In this document: one piece after another, positions 35,451-47,134 of the stretch
Position numbering within the stretch: the first letter of the stretch is position 1
How the letters are laid out: every line of letters begins with the position of its first letter
Source of the DNA: Seriola aureovittata
Taxonomy: Eukaryota > Chordata > Actinopteri > Carangiformes > Carangidae
DNA: 64,000 bases
NCBI RefSeq assembly: GCF_021018895.1
Contig: NC_079386.1
Span: forward strand, 8,971,835-9,035,834
Direction: 5' to 3'
Made by a program: the position numbers and the translations under genes
Notes under the pieces: generated by a model
The model's input: the letters and a program-made list of their open reading frames with translations, nothing else
What the model was told of the DNA's origin: nothing
The model's database searches: none

Positions 35451-35800
35451 GAAAAACTGAGCTCTGTCGCTTCAGCCCGGTCGCAGGCTAAAGCCTCGGC
35501 GTCTCGTCCAGGTTGTAAATGGACCCCTCTCGGCTGATACGCCATTGCGTCCTAAGCCATCCCTGATATTTGGTGAGGGGATGTCATGACGGCTCCAGCT
35601 GTCACCGGCACAGCTGTTCACTTTCCCCTTGAGTGAGCAGAGCTGCCTTCGCCCTGCGGCTTGATGGCGTGTGCATGTATGGGCGAGAGTGTGTCCAAGC
35701 GCAAGCATGCAGGGATACTGACAAGGTGCACTAGCAACAAGGCTTATTCCAAGATACAGGGATGAAAACAGTTGTACACAACTAAACTGGCGGCCGCAAG
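35450..35800. other. Locally GC/CpG-enriched segment
   Basis: CpG and GC content rise above the flanks (for example CCCGGTCGC near 35477, CTCGGCGTCTCGTCC near 35495 and GCCCTGCGGC near 35652). A natural GCGGCCGC octamer lies at 35790-35797. A minus-strand frame of 78 codons is open but resembles no known protein and lacks convincing splice sites. This could be a regulatory element or an untranslated exon. Confidence 0.35.
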
Positions 35801-37160
35801 CTAGGAGGCAGTATCACTACATCTTTCCCAAGTATAAAGCAAAATGATTTTTCAACTCAAGATTCATTGTGGTCAGAAGGAGATTTTTATATGAAGCTAT
35901 GAACCTGAGGAAAAAGTGCTTCTGATGTATGCACTGGTACATGATTGATGCATCTCCCCTATGGCCTGGGCAAGCATTTACTTTATCGTAACAGTCTTCA
36001 CACCATGACTGTGTACCTCATGAGGTCTAGGTGTCCAAAGTGCTAAAAGGGCCATATTGATTGCAAACTGAAACAGTCAGTTATGATGAATGGATACTCG
36101 CTAAATCAAATTCGGAGATTAATCGGCCAGCGGCGGTGTCATTAGGGCTTTGTGATGGGTGAATTAATATGGTGATTAAATGAGAGGTTGCTACTATGTC
36201 ACCATGTCAGCTCTGACAAGCTGACCCCGGATCAGCTGGCAATGGAGTAAAAGACACTTCATCATCGTGCACCTATAGAGTGTCTCTGACCTTTGGCATT
36301 TACATTTATCATCTGGGGTTTTCACACTTGTACAGTGAGATCGCCCATCGGTCACATGAATAAAAGCTGCTCGTACTGTCTTGGCAATTGTTGATTTTAA
36401 ATTTATTAGGGAAAAAAGGAATCCCGGGATAAACTGAGACAAGGACACAGCCAATTTGTTACTTCCAGCACAGCAGAATGTTAAAAGACGATGAACTGTT
36501 TTCTGCATCTATATTGGTAGTGCTAATAAAAGTATTCTTGGCTGGCAGGAAAATGCAAATGCTGACAAAATCAGTGCACCCCACTGCCAAATCCACAGAC
36601 ACTAGCGAGCAGATTTGGCTCATTTCGCACACATTCAATACATATACACATGCACATGTATACACACACTCTCACACACAGAGACAAATCTGTGATACAC
36701 AGTGTCCCTGTGACCCTCATGCTCCATATGGTCAAGAAGAGGGCAGAGAAAATAAGCACACAGCTCTGTGGTTGACTGCAGCTTGGCAGCCAGCAAAGCC
36801 CCGAGGTCCGTGGTGTTGAAGCAACATAGTGATGGTTGGTACAACCCTCTTTTCCGTACCAATGCTCCTGTCCTGCTTCATATACTGTAGTGTATTGTAT
36901 AAACATGGTGGTTGTGTGGGGGGGAACTAGTGCATTTTTCTTTTTGGGCTTAACCGAACCTGATTTGCTGCATCATAAAAAGAGCGAAGCAAAGAAAACA
37001 TACATAAATCATGCATGTGCACAGTGTGTGGCTATAAGCACAGAGCTCCCACAGAGCTCCACATTGACTGTACAATAATCTAGCCAAGGAGGAAAACCAG
37101 GCCAATGTAAGGAAATGAAAGAACTGCAAATGAACAAAAACAAAAAATATGGCAACAAGG
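35801..37160. other. Non-coding unique sequence
   Basis: No gene is recognised. Loose CA repeats lie at 36640-36682. Overlapping open frames on both strands around 36459-36906 have no recognisable domain. Confidence 0.68.
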
Positions 37161-37164
37161 GCAC

Positions 37165-37445
37165 ACTTAAAGGCTCAGTTCACCCCAATTACAAATTTTC
37201 TCACTTACAGTACCTCTGTTGAACCATGCAGAAAACTTTGGTTTTATTTGTTCCGCTGCCATCTCAGCACAATATTGGTGAATGGAATTTCAATTACTGT
37301 GCTCAGAGTATTGAAATTTGAGCTTCTAAATTCAGGAACAATGTGCTTTTCCAGAAACATTGTCCTGGTCACTCTGCATAAATCACAGGCCTCATGTTAG
37401 AGGTTTTAATTGGAACTACTTTCTACCAAAGAAATAGTGCCAATG
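37165..37445. repeat. Teleost dispersed repeat (CAGTTCACCCCAA family)
   Basis: It begins with GGCTCAGTTCACCCCAA at 37171 and continues with CCAGAAACATTGTCCTGGTC near 37352, CATAAATCACAGGCCTCATG near 37377 and AATTGGAACTACTTTCTACC near 37408. The order matches a familiar fish interspersed repeat recalled from memory. It is diverged and encodes nothing. Confidence 0.65.
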
Positions 37446-40400
37446 AAAACTGTAAAACGTTTGTGGCAGTCTGAGTGTACCGACCCTTTTCTGAACTGAT
37501 CACAACTAAATTTATGGCTCAAAACATACATTAGGCTCAAGTCACAATACTATTTTGCTTATACTATATAAGCATGAACAAAGTCAGCTGTTTCTTTACT
37601 GCTACCACTTATGCTAGAAAGACGACAAATTGTATGTGTGCCATGTTAGTATACTCTCTGTATCACGTGGGATTGAAAAACAGCCTCCTAGCTCACTTAC
37701 TGCTGCATTAAAGCAAAGATTGTGTGAAAATTTCAACCGAGACTAAAATTAAACCATTACCCTCATATATGAATGGCTTCCTCTTTGTTTGTGAATATCT
37801 AAAAATTTGACTAAATAAATAAATATCCATTCAAAACCTGTCAACTCAGCTGGTGTCAAAAGTACCAGATAGATGACATATGCATGTTTGAACATCCTAC
37901 CCTCACCCCTCTTGCCTTATCCAGTGGTTTGATGATGGGTTGGGGGGGTGAGGGGTGGGTTAATGTCTCTTAGTGAAGCTGAAAGCACTCTCTCTCCATT
38001 ATCAATGGGGGAAAAAAATATGTGCCAATCCCACTTTTGTCAAAATGCATGCAGCCGGTAGCAAAAGCTTTTATGTCTTTATGTAATTTGTGCCGATGAC
38101 AGTGCCCCAGAAACATTTTACAGTGTTACTGTTAAGTTTTGCCGGTGGAGGCCATACAGTGCACTTATCAAACTACTTTAGTAGATGGGGGGCCTGCTCC
38201 AACAAAAAGATCATCACTCACAAAACAGGAGCAGTGGATGACCTCTAGATGTTTTGATGTGTGAAATAATGTTATTGTGGTACAATTTTCATAGAGTGTG
38301 ATTGGCCATTCACATGTGGCCATATCTTCCAAATGGTTTCCTAATTTGAGTGGACAGGTCCACTATTGGGCCACCCGCCAGCATAGTCATGCATTTGACC
38401 AGGAATAAAGCTGAAATCAATTTCCCCTGGTCTCTCTGTGGGGCCTTTTGAATGGCCTTGTGTTTGTGCCTGAGGGAGCACTTACTCCACTTCTGCTGAC
38501 CTTTTTGTCCTTTCCCCTATGAGCATATTGCTCCCATTGAAATGATAACTGCTTTTCAATCTGTGGTCAAAACAACTGGGCACACTTTTCAAAACCCCAA
38601 TGGCTTTCAAAACACTTAACCACAGTTACCAGGGAAATGAATTCTAGGTAGTTATCAATATGGGGCGAGGCATAGGAACTGTCAGAAATCAACCTAATAC
38701 TGCCTGAGGACCGCTTCTTGTGACCTCTCTGCTGGTTGGCCACCCACGTCTTCCTGTATGGTGATTTACGAAGATTATATAGCACACTATAAGCAGCTAC
38801 CCTTCATTTTACCCATAACAGTACGTGTAGCATAATAATTTCTGTTCATATTGAGGCATCACTGAAGCATTCACTCAAGATCTTAATACATCCGACTATG
38901 TTCATACAGTATTTAGGTGAAAACTGTACCAATCTGCTGTATGCTTCAATGTTTTCATATGTGTACAAAGTTGAACTTGGGATGTAACAAGAAACAAATG
39001 GAAGCAAATACAATAATTCCCAAACTTTCTGTCATATGCGATTGTAATTCAATTACCGTACCACCAAGGAGGCCAAGAAATCTGTTGCAGAATGGCTTGT
39101 TACGACTCACTGCTTTGGGTAATGGTGTTTTCTTTGCTCGGGAAATGAAATATAATATCATTAAATAGAGATATGCAGAATGAAGTGTCGACAGATCCAT
39201 CTTGGGTGCCTGCTCAATCTGTTTGTGGGTGCTGAGTGGCTCCCCTATGACAGATCCAGCTCATCATTGAAACATCCTGCTCATGGAAATCTGGGGATTT
39301 GGCTCATCCGACATTTTAGAGATTTATGGTTGTCAATATGTTGAGGTAGGAACAAAGACAGGCAATTAAGTGAAGATCCTGAGGAATGCTGAACAGTCTA
39401 TTACTAAGGATTTGTTTTTAAGCTGGCGAGTCCTTTCGAAGCCAACAGATTCACAGATCAGGCTACAACCCTTCCCTGGTAATCCATGTGCACGCAGGTT
39501 CACTTGTTAAATTTCCACCTGCGCAAGGATAAAATCATCCTTGAACACGGCTATCGGCTGTGACTGAAGCCACTCACAAGAGACAGCTAGGATTTCCAGT
39601 ACTTGCACTAACCCCACAGATGATATTTGCAAATGGTACCACTGCTTTTAGCTCCAAATAGCAGTTAAGCGGGGCTGAGGAGGGGAAAAAATGAAGAAGG
39701 GAGCCAATAAAGAAAAGCTTTGATGTTGTCATGCATGATTGTGCAGAGGCATCCTCAGGCTTGTGGTGTCGAGCGTGTTGATTTAGTGAGTGCTGCAAAA
39801 ACAAGAATACAGATGGCGATTGGTGCTATTTGGGGCTGGGCTCTGAGAATTAGAAAAACCTCTCTGACATCCTTTATCTTGGGTGATACTTCAAATACTT
39901 CAGACACGCATGTCAGATTTTGTTCCACAAGTGTAGCACTATGTCCATTTACTTAATTTACTTTGGTGCTGGGCTGACTGCCATTAGAAAAAGCACTATG
40001 GAAAGGGGTACAGGAGCAATCGAGGGCTTTACAGCACTGACCATGCTGGATAACAATCCAGTCATCCTTACGTTTGTTGAAAAAATTAATTGATCAGTGT
40101 CTTTATTTCACAAAAGAAACTAGTTTCTTATATCATAATACAACCCATGTTTCTTTATGTATGATTTCCAGTCTAACAGAGTAGTCTAGCTCAAATATTA
40201 AATATCATAAATGCACATTTAATTGGAGCTTTGGATTTATAACCTACTTGACTGTTGTGCCACAATTTTAATTTAATTTCAAAAGCAGGTATGATGTCAC
40301 TGGAACTCAAAGCAGAGCCATGCGATAGCTTGGCAATGACTGCTAATTCTGGTGGAACACATGAAGTCTCCAGGTGTTTGTGTCTTGCCTGCCTCTATTG

Positions 40401-42960
40401 CAACAGCAGGGCATTCCAAATGCCTAACAGGATTCTGCACCTGAGCTCAGGACTGCAGAGCCAAACAATATGGGAGTGTTTTATTCTGAAACATAGAGCA
40501 TGGATCATGCGAGCAGGCACTTAGGCAAAGGTGACAGATGTTTCCCTATATCAGACCTAGGATATAAATAAATAACTGCAAAGTACAACAAATGAGTTGC
40601 GTCCACTCCATGTGGTGGACATCTGTGCTATAGACTGCCTCTAGTTGTGGCTTCGGTCCTTTTGTTTTAGTATCAAGGAATGATTTTGTTCTCAAATGTC
40701 GAATATCGTCTGCTTTTGAAATAGCAAGATGTTTAGCTGGTGGGGTGAGGATTATTTTTTGTGAAGCAGTGTGTATGTGTGCCCGTGCATGTTTGTTGAA
40801 TGAAGTGACCTATAACTGTTTTCATGTTATTAATATAGAGTACAAGAGTAAATCATAATGAGTGTAATCATATGAGAAAGTGTGACTGGTGTTTCTTACC
40901 AGGTTGCACCAAGAAACTGAAACATCTCTTTTAACCTCCAGAATTTAATTTAATTTCTAAAACAGTGAATTCTTTCAAGGCCACGAGTTACAATAATATA
41001 ATTAAAGACATTCATGTACTTTAAAGACCTGCAGTCACCCTGTATTAACCAGAGACATGACCGTAACTGAGTTTTAATTTCCAGTGACGAACAAACTCAA
41101 CTTGAAGGATTTAATCTGCATGTAAATAGTCTGAAAGGGGACCTCTATGTTCTGCCTTTTTTTCCATTTTTTTTCCTTAATGTGTCACACCAGCACTAGC
41201 CTATTGTACATTCCACTTGCAAGTCATGCACATTTGGCTAAACACAGCTCAGAGGCATAATGTAATCAGGGAAGCCATATTCTTGTCGCACAGAATACCC
41301 AATATTTTGGAAAATGGGATTCAGCGCATTCTCATCAAACCCCTGGAATGAAATATGAAGGGGGGAAAAAATATATAGCTGTGTTATTTATTGGAATAAT
41401 ATGCTCGCCAGGTGAATAATCATAGTGGCTGGAAGTGACAAACCAGTGTACTGTGCCATAAATAAGATGGGAATGGGAGAGAGGAAAATTATTATTATCC
41501 CTTTAGGAGAGTGTTCTGCTGTTACTATACTAAAATATAAAGCTAGTTCTTATACATATAAATTCAAACTAAGGCTATTTAGCACTATCCAGTGCTCTAA
41601 AACTCAAAGGAGCTTTAGATGAATCACAACTGTGATGACATGCGTCCCTAAACAGTTAAGCCACTGTTTGATAAATGTGATCCACTAAATGCAGTGAATG
41701 CAGAATATAGTTGGCAGAGGATAGCTGACAGAGGATTCTGTTGGAGTAAATTCAACTATTTCTCTATACTAAAAGCTAAAACACATGTCACTGCTTCACT
41801 TTCTGCTCCAAAACCTATCAATGGTATTCAGACCTGCATATTAATAATGAGGCTAACAGTCTTACAGCTATGCCCGTGGCTCTGTGCGGCTAGACAACAG
41901 GGCTTTAGGCTAAATGCTAACAATAGAATGTTAAAATTCTTACAATAGGTCTGAGTAATATTCTATGATTAGGGTTTCAATCCTGGTTTATCATTCCGCT
42001 CTTAGAATGGATGACTCTCCATTAATTGGAAATTCAACTTCCCATCCTACCAGGGGCGATGTCAACACATTTACAACTTGGATTGCAAATCCGATAAAAC
42101 CAGATTTATAAAGATAGAGATCTCATCTCTGACTGTTATTCACAGATATCTTCTGATAGTAGCATTTGAAGAGGCCACAACCTTCAAAGTCACTGCTTTG
42201 TAACGGAAAGAAACCAGTTAGCCTGAATTAGTGAACCACATTCAGAGGTTCAATAATGGACTCCCTCCACCCTGTTACTTTGTCAAAACAACAGATTGAT
42301 AGGAAAGCTATATTGGTTCCCATCTTTGAAGCGCCACAAAGGGGCAGCTTGAAAGAGGATGGATTATGTCCTTGTTGAAACTTGTGATTCCACACCACTA
42401 ACCTGAGTCTTAAACTGGTGGATGATTTCTGATATCTCCTTTTGAAAATAAAAAAAAAAAAGGGCAGCTCTGTCACACCAAAGAGGTCAAAGAAATCAAG
42501 TGAATCCAAAAGAGCAGTAATGCTTTTGGTGGGGTCCATTTCTTAAACTAGATAAAGTGTATCGTCGGAGTAAAAAGAAACGCCTTGTTTCTCATTTTCC
42601 GGAGGTTCCATTCAGCTATGTCAGCCTTATCTTCCATCCACAGCCAACTGTATGGTCCAACACTGCCTTGATACGACAAGTGTAAGATAAACTTGACAGA
42701 TCAACTTTTTCGATAGTCACCGAGCCCATAAACAACTGGGGCCTCTAATCTGATAATCCACCAATGAAAGATTAGGCGCGGGGAGTATTATTGTGTTGTC
42801 ACTCTTGCTTACAGGGTCACATGGGCTTTCGCTGCCAGGGTTAGACATCCCTCGGCAAATCCTAGAAAGGTGTCACATCTCAGCAGGTGAGGTGCGGCGA
42901 TAAGACAGACTTGGGGACATTAAATGGACAAACAGCAATTATCACAGGCATTAATGAGGA
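37446..42960. other. Non-coding unique sequence
   Basis: No gene or strong repeat is recognised over 5.5 kb. About 42720-42960 is repeat-free and less AT-rich, and could be a conserved regulatory element. An A run at 42449-42461 is the main simple repeat. Confidence 0.65.
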
Positions 42961-42999
42961 ACCAAAAAAAAAAAAACTACAGGAGGGCGGAAGGGTGGC

Positions 43000-43125
43000 T
43001 TTGTGATTAGAGACACGTTCTGTACCTGAAAGGTCACAGATATGATCCAAGAAATAGTGAATGTGTGTCTATCAACAGCTGTTTGAACTGCAAAGTATCC
43101 TCAAGCAAGACACTGAACTAATATT
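43000..43125 (+). mobile_element. tRNA-like SINE-type fragment
   Basis: GGGTGGCTTTGTGATTAGAG near 43003 resembles an RNA polymerase III A box region in tRNA-derived fish repeats. A degenerate B box-like ATATGATCC follows near 43040, and TCAAGCAAGACACTGAAC at 43101-43118 is a hallmark of the same repeats. An A run at 42966-42977 precedes it. The boxes are too decayed for a working tRNA gene. Confidence 0.5.
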
Positions 43126-46100
43126 TGCATGTTCCCTTTTAGTATTAAGTTTTCATTTGACTTTGTAAAACATACTGTAACCTCACTTGCAGTGGTTTTC
43201 AAACTTAAATTATAGACAATGTTCAATATCTAAATCTCTCATTTATGCTATGACTGACAGTAACGCAGCCCACACCGTCGTCTTCTTCTCTTTTCAGCAG
43301 AGGAAGCAATCCTGTACATTTCTGAACCTCATATTAACCATCCAGGCAGCTCTTGCATATGCTCACTGCTATCTCACAAGGAGAGCCGGAGAGTTGGAGT
43401 AATTCAAACATTCTTCAAACTGCAATTTATTTTCCCTGAGTTGTAATTATGGTCTATTAAAATGCAAATGATGTCAATGGCAGAGCAGTGCTAATCACTC
43501 ACTGTCTGTTTATGGGCAGTACAGCCACATTAGAGACTCACACAGTGGGAGCTGAGATGAACAGAGATCCTCTATCTGTAAAGAATCCAATAAATTAGGC
43601 CCCTTTCTCAATGGAGAGTATGCATATTCTCTAGGGATATAAAGATAATCTGACCACATAATCCTATTCATGTTACATACGGTAAATTATAGTCTAAGAT
43701 TCTAGATGTTGGCAGCCTCGCACCACCTATATCTGCAGCAATCTGCAAACATTTTACATGACCAACATGTCCCCTCTGTGGACTGTAGATAATTAACAGA
43801 TACATCTAAACTCTTCGGATACTTTGTGTTTCAACTACAGTTTCAGACAGTTATACACAATTTTACTGAGACATTTGTACTGTTCATTTGCCCATCTGCA
43901 TACTGTTACACATTATTGGATATTGACACCTACTGATATATCTAGGTATTCAAATCCTTCCTTTGAATGTTATGGATTCAAGATACCTATGATACTGCCT
44001 GTTACAACTGGCACAAAGAACTGCAACAGAATTACACATTTACTTTTTATGCTATTTATCAAACATGAAGAAAAAAAAAATCTAACCTGCATCTGCAAAT
44101 GCATATAGAAAACCTTAAGAAAACACAAGTTACATTATATTATACTGTATGAACTGTATGAATAAATATTAAATGAATTAAACATTAAAAAAGGAACATG
44201 CATGTATTACATGTATGAGATGCAAAAAAAAAAAACCTTTCTTACATAAATGCATAACGAAATTTTCAGTCCCATATTCACATTTTATCATTGTAAACGT
44301 ATGCAGCTATTTCTTAGTCCTTATGTCACCAGCCTACTGTTTGTTAGTCTTGGCTAACATAGTTTCTCTTAACAGACAACTATTGATTTCGTCATGATTA
44401 AAAAATATTGTACCACAGCCAGTGGATGTAAGACAAAGTGCACACATCTTATAATAACTCTAGTTCATAATAAAAGACTGAGATATGGGTATTTTGTTCC
44501 TCATATTAATATAAACTAAATGACTGCAACATATTACCATGCAAATTCATGTAAATTGATATGCTCTGACTATAATTGGATAATCTAAATAACATTTAGC
44601 ATTTAACAACACAGCTAATCAGCTATGCAAAGTACAGAAAAATATTGCTTACTGATTAAAACTATATGCAGTTGCTGCCTTGGAGTACTGGCATTTTTTC
44701 TTTCACATCAGATTGCTGTATGATAACATGTATATTTTCCCCTCAAACTCTCAAGAGTTTGCAACTCCTTTTTGACAAGTTTGATCTTTTCTTAGTCGAC
44801 ATCCATTCCTACAGAGTTAATGAGAATGCACAGCATGGTATCGAGTCATCGGTGATGTTCAAAGGTACAGATTTTCTGCTGGGTGCAGGTCAACGGTTAA
44901 ACATGAGGTCAATAATTATCCAGTTTTCAGTGTTTTATTCATGAGTGCATAGCCACAGGAAGAATATGTTCATGCATGTTAAATTACACGAGTCACATGA
45001 GGGAAAGTTACACAAGAGCTGCACTTATGGAATAATCAGTGTGATGAGCATGAATTACATCCGCGTTGCAAGCAACCTATTCCGTGTTTGTCTCTGTACT
45101 GCGTGTAATTTCGGCACACTGCTATTTTATCCTGTGGCTGATGTTTACACATGTGTATGTTCTGTGCTCCCATCACTTTTGCTATGCATTACATCGAGCC
45201 TAGTGGGGATTAAAGCTTATCTATAGTACTGTTAACCATATGCCGTGACAACAACCTCGTGTCCCCCTTATCAGAGAGTTAGCTGCTGACAAGACATGGT
45301 GTTATTAATAATCAAAAACCTCTGAACTGTTCACAGAGATGCAGCCCAACAATGCAGAACGTCCGCTGAAATTATATTTTAAAAAACTCTGCTGCACAGC
45401 AAATGTAAAAAAATGTTTTTAATATTAAGTGAAAGTGTGTTTATGTTTTGATTAGTTCAGAAAGAGACATTAATTTGACAGCTGAGATATGGTGGGAGCA
45501 TGTTTTGACACTGTTACTTTGAGTCTGATAGGAAATGCTGCAAGATGAGCATGCTAAGATAACACTGCATGCATATGAGGCAAACAAACTGTCACCCTCT
45601 ACATTTAACAAATTGAGAACAAGCTGGCCGCAATAGTGGAGTGCTTTTGTAATCACTGGTGAGAGGATTTGTGAGAATATAAATAGCACTTTCATTAGAT
45701 CAATACTGTCATCCCTCCTCCGTCGGCTCACATTAAGAGCACAAGCTGGGTAATAATGGAGGACTGGTTGGACACACTCTGTAGCATTCTGTTTGATCAT
45801 AAGGGGTGGTGTCCCCTAGGGCGCAGTCTCCGGCCTGCTGATAAATTCATCTTTCTGACTGTCCCCGTGGGAGCTTGCCAATGAGTGAGGGACATTGACT
45901 TTTCATTAAGGAGATCACTGCATTGGAAACTGAATTTATTTTCTTAAGAACATAACAGAGCTGGTTGCAAGTCAGCCTGAAGGCCACAGCAGAATGCCGA
46001 TACACCAAGAGCTGATGGAATGTTTTGGTTGACTAATAACGCTCCCCCTGTTCCCTCCAGTGAAATACGTACAGGTGGCAAGATAAAACATGCAAAGTTA

Positions 46101-47060
46101 AGCACTCTTCTTTTATTATTGGCTAGAGTGTGCTACAGTTGTGCTTTACAGTGGACAACTTTGAGTGCACAGTTACATATAGAACACATTAAGAGTTGTT
46201 GACACGCCCAAGTAGCCATTGCTTTATAACAGCATTTGTGTATGTGAGGGTTACTGCATTTGACAGGGGTTAGAAGCAGAAGCAGAATGGATTTAGCTAT
46301 GCATTGATTTCATAGGCTCATTACATTTATACAGTATATTATTGTACTCTTACAGTCTCATTGCAGGGACTTCAGCATCATTTATAGACTGCATTTTACC
46401 ACCTAAATTCATGAGGGTTTCAGTAAAATATCAAGGGTCAGTCTCTTGCACTGTACCTTGCACCTATGCAAAGCTTTTACACTTGCTGTAAATTTCATCA
46501 AGGTGAGCTAAAGTGTTTACCCCATTAATTTATTTCAGCTGAAGCCAGAGCGCTGACCCATAAAATGAGCTAAGATAATACTGACCTTAACATGGTCGTC
46601 TGCACATGGAGGTAATTGCTAAGGCTCCAGATCAATCAATATTGACTTGCCAGTTTTTTTTCTTTTTCCCCCCTTCCCCACCCACTATAAGTTGAGCTGA
46701 ATGTGTAAAATTGGCTTTAGACGGATGGAGAACATATCCCTGATAGTTTAACCTTTATCTAGCTAACATGTTCACTTATCTGTACAATTATAGATTTTGC
46801 CAGTCAAGCTGTTTCTTGGAAATTCTGTTGAGTGTTAGAAGACTGGAGTGTCGCATTAACTAGGGTAATTGTGGACTGTGTTTAAGTTTGTCTCTCTAGT
46901 AGAATGAAAAGATCCTTACTGTAGGAAATGTAAAGATGTGTCTGTGCATCAGCATTACAGTCTTACAGAGGCTTTTGGCACATATCACAACAGAAATGAA
47001 ATGGCTGATATTGAGCAATAACATTTCAACAATAAATTACTGAGATAATAAGATGGGCCG
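43126..47060. other. Non-coding unique sequence
   Basis: No gene is recognised. The sequence is AT-rich, with a short A run at 44226-44235. The open frames of up to 119 codons near 44666-45800 have no recognisable domain or splice support. Confidence 0.68.
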
Positions 47061-47062
47061 AT

Positions 47063-47100
47063 ACACGCGCACACACATACACACGCATACACATACACAC

Positions 47101-47132
<32 letters not shown>
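47063..47132. repeat. CA-rich microsatellite
   Basis: Imperfect ACAC/ACGC/ATAC repeats lead into a pure AC run at 47104-47132. The minus-strand open frame here reads Val-Cys repeats and is an artefact. Confidence 0.95.

Positions 47133-47134
<2 letters not shown>

Noticed and set aside
43000..43125. Functional tRNA gene
   Set aside because: The B box is degenerate, no cloverleaf can be drawn and there is no terminator at the expected place; it is a decayed repeat.
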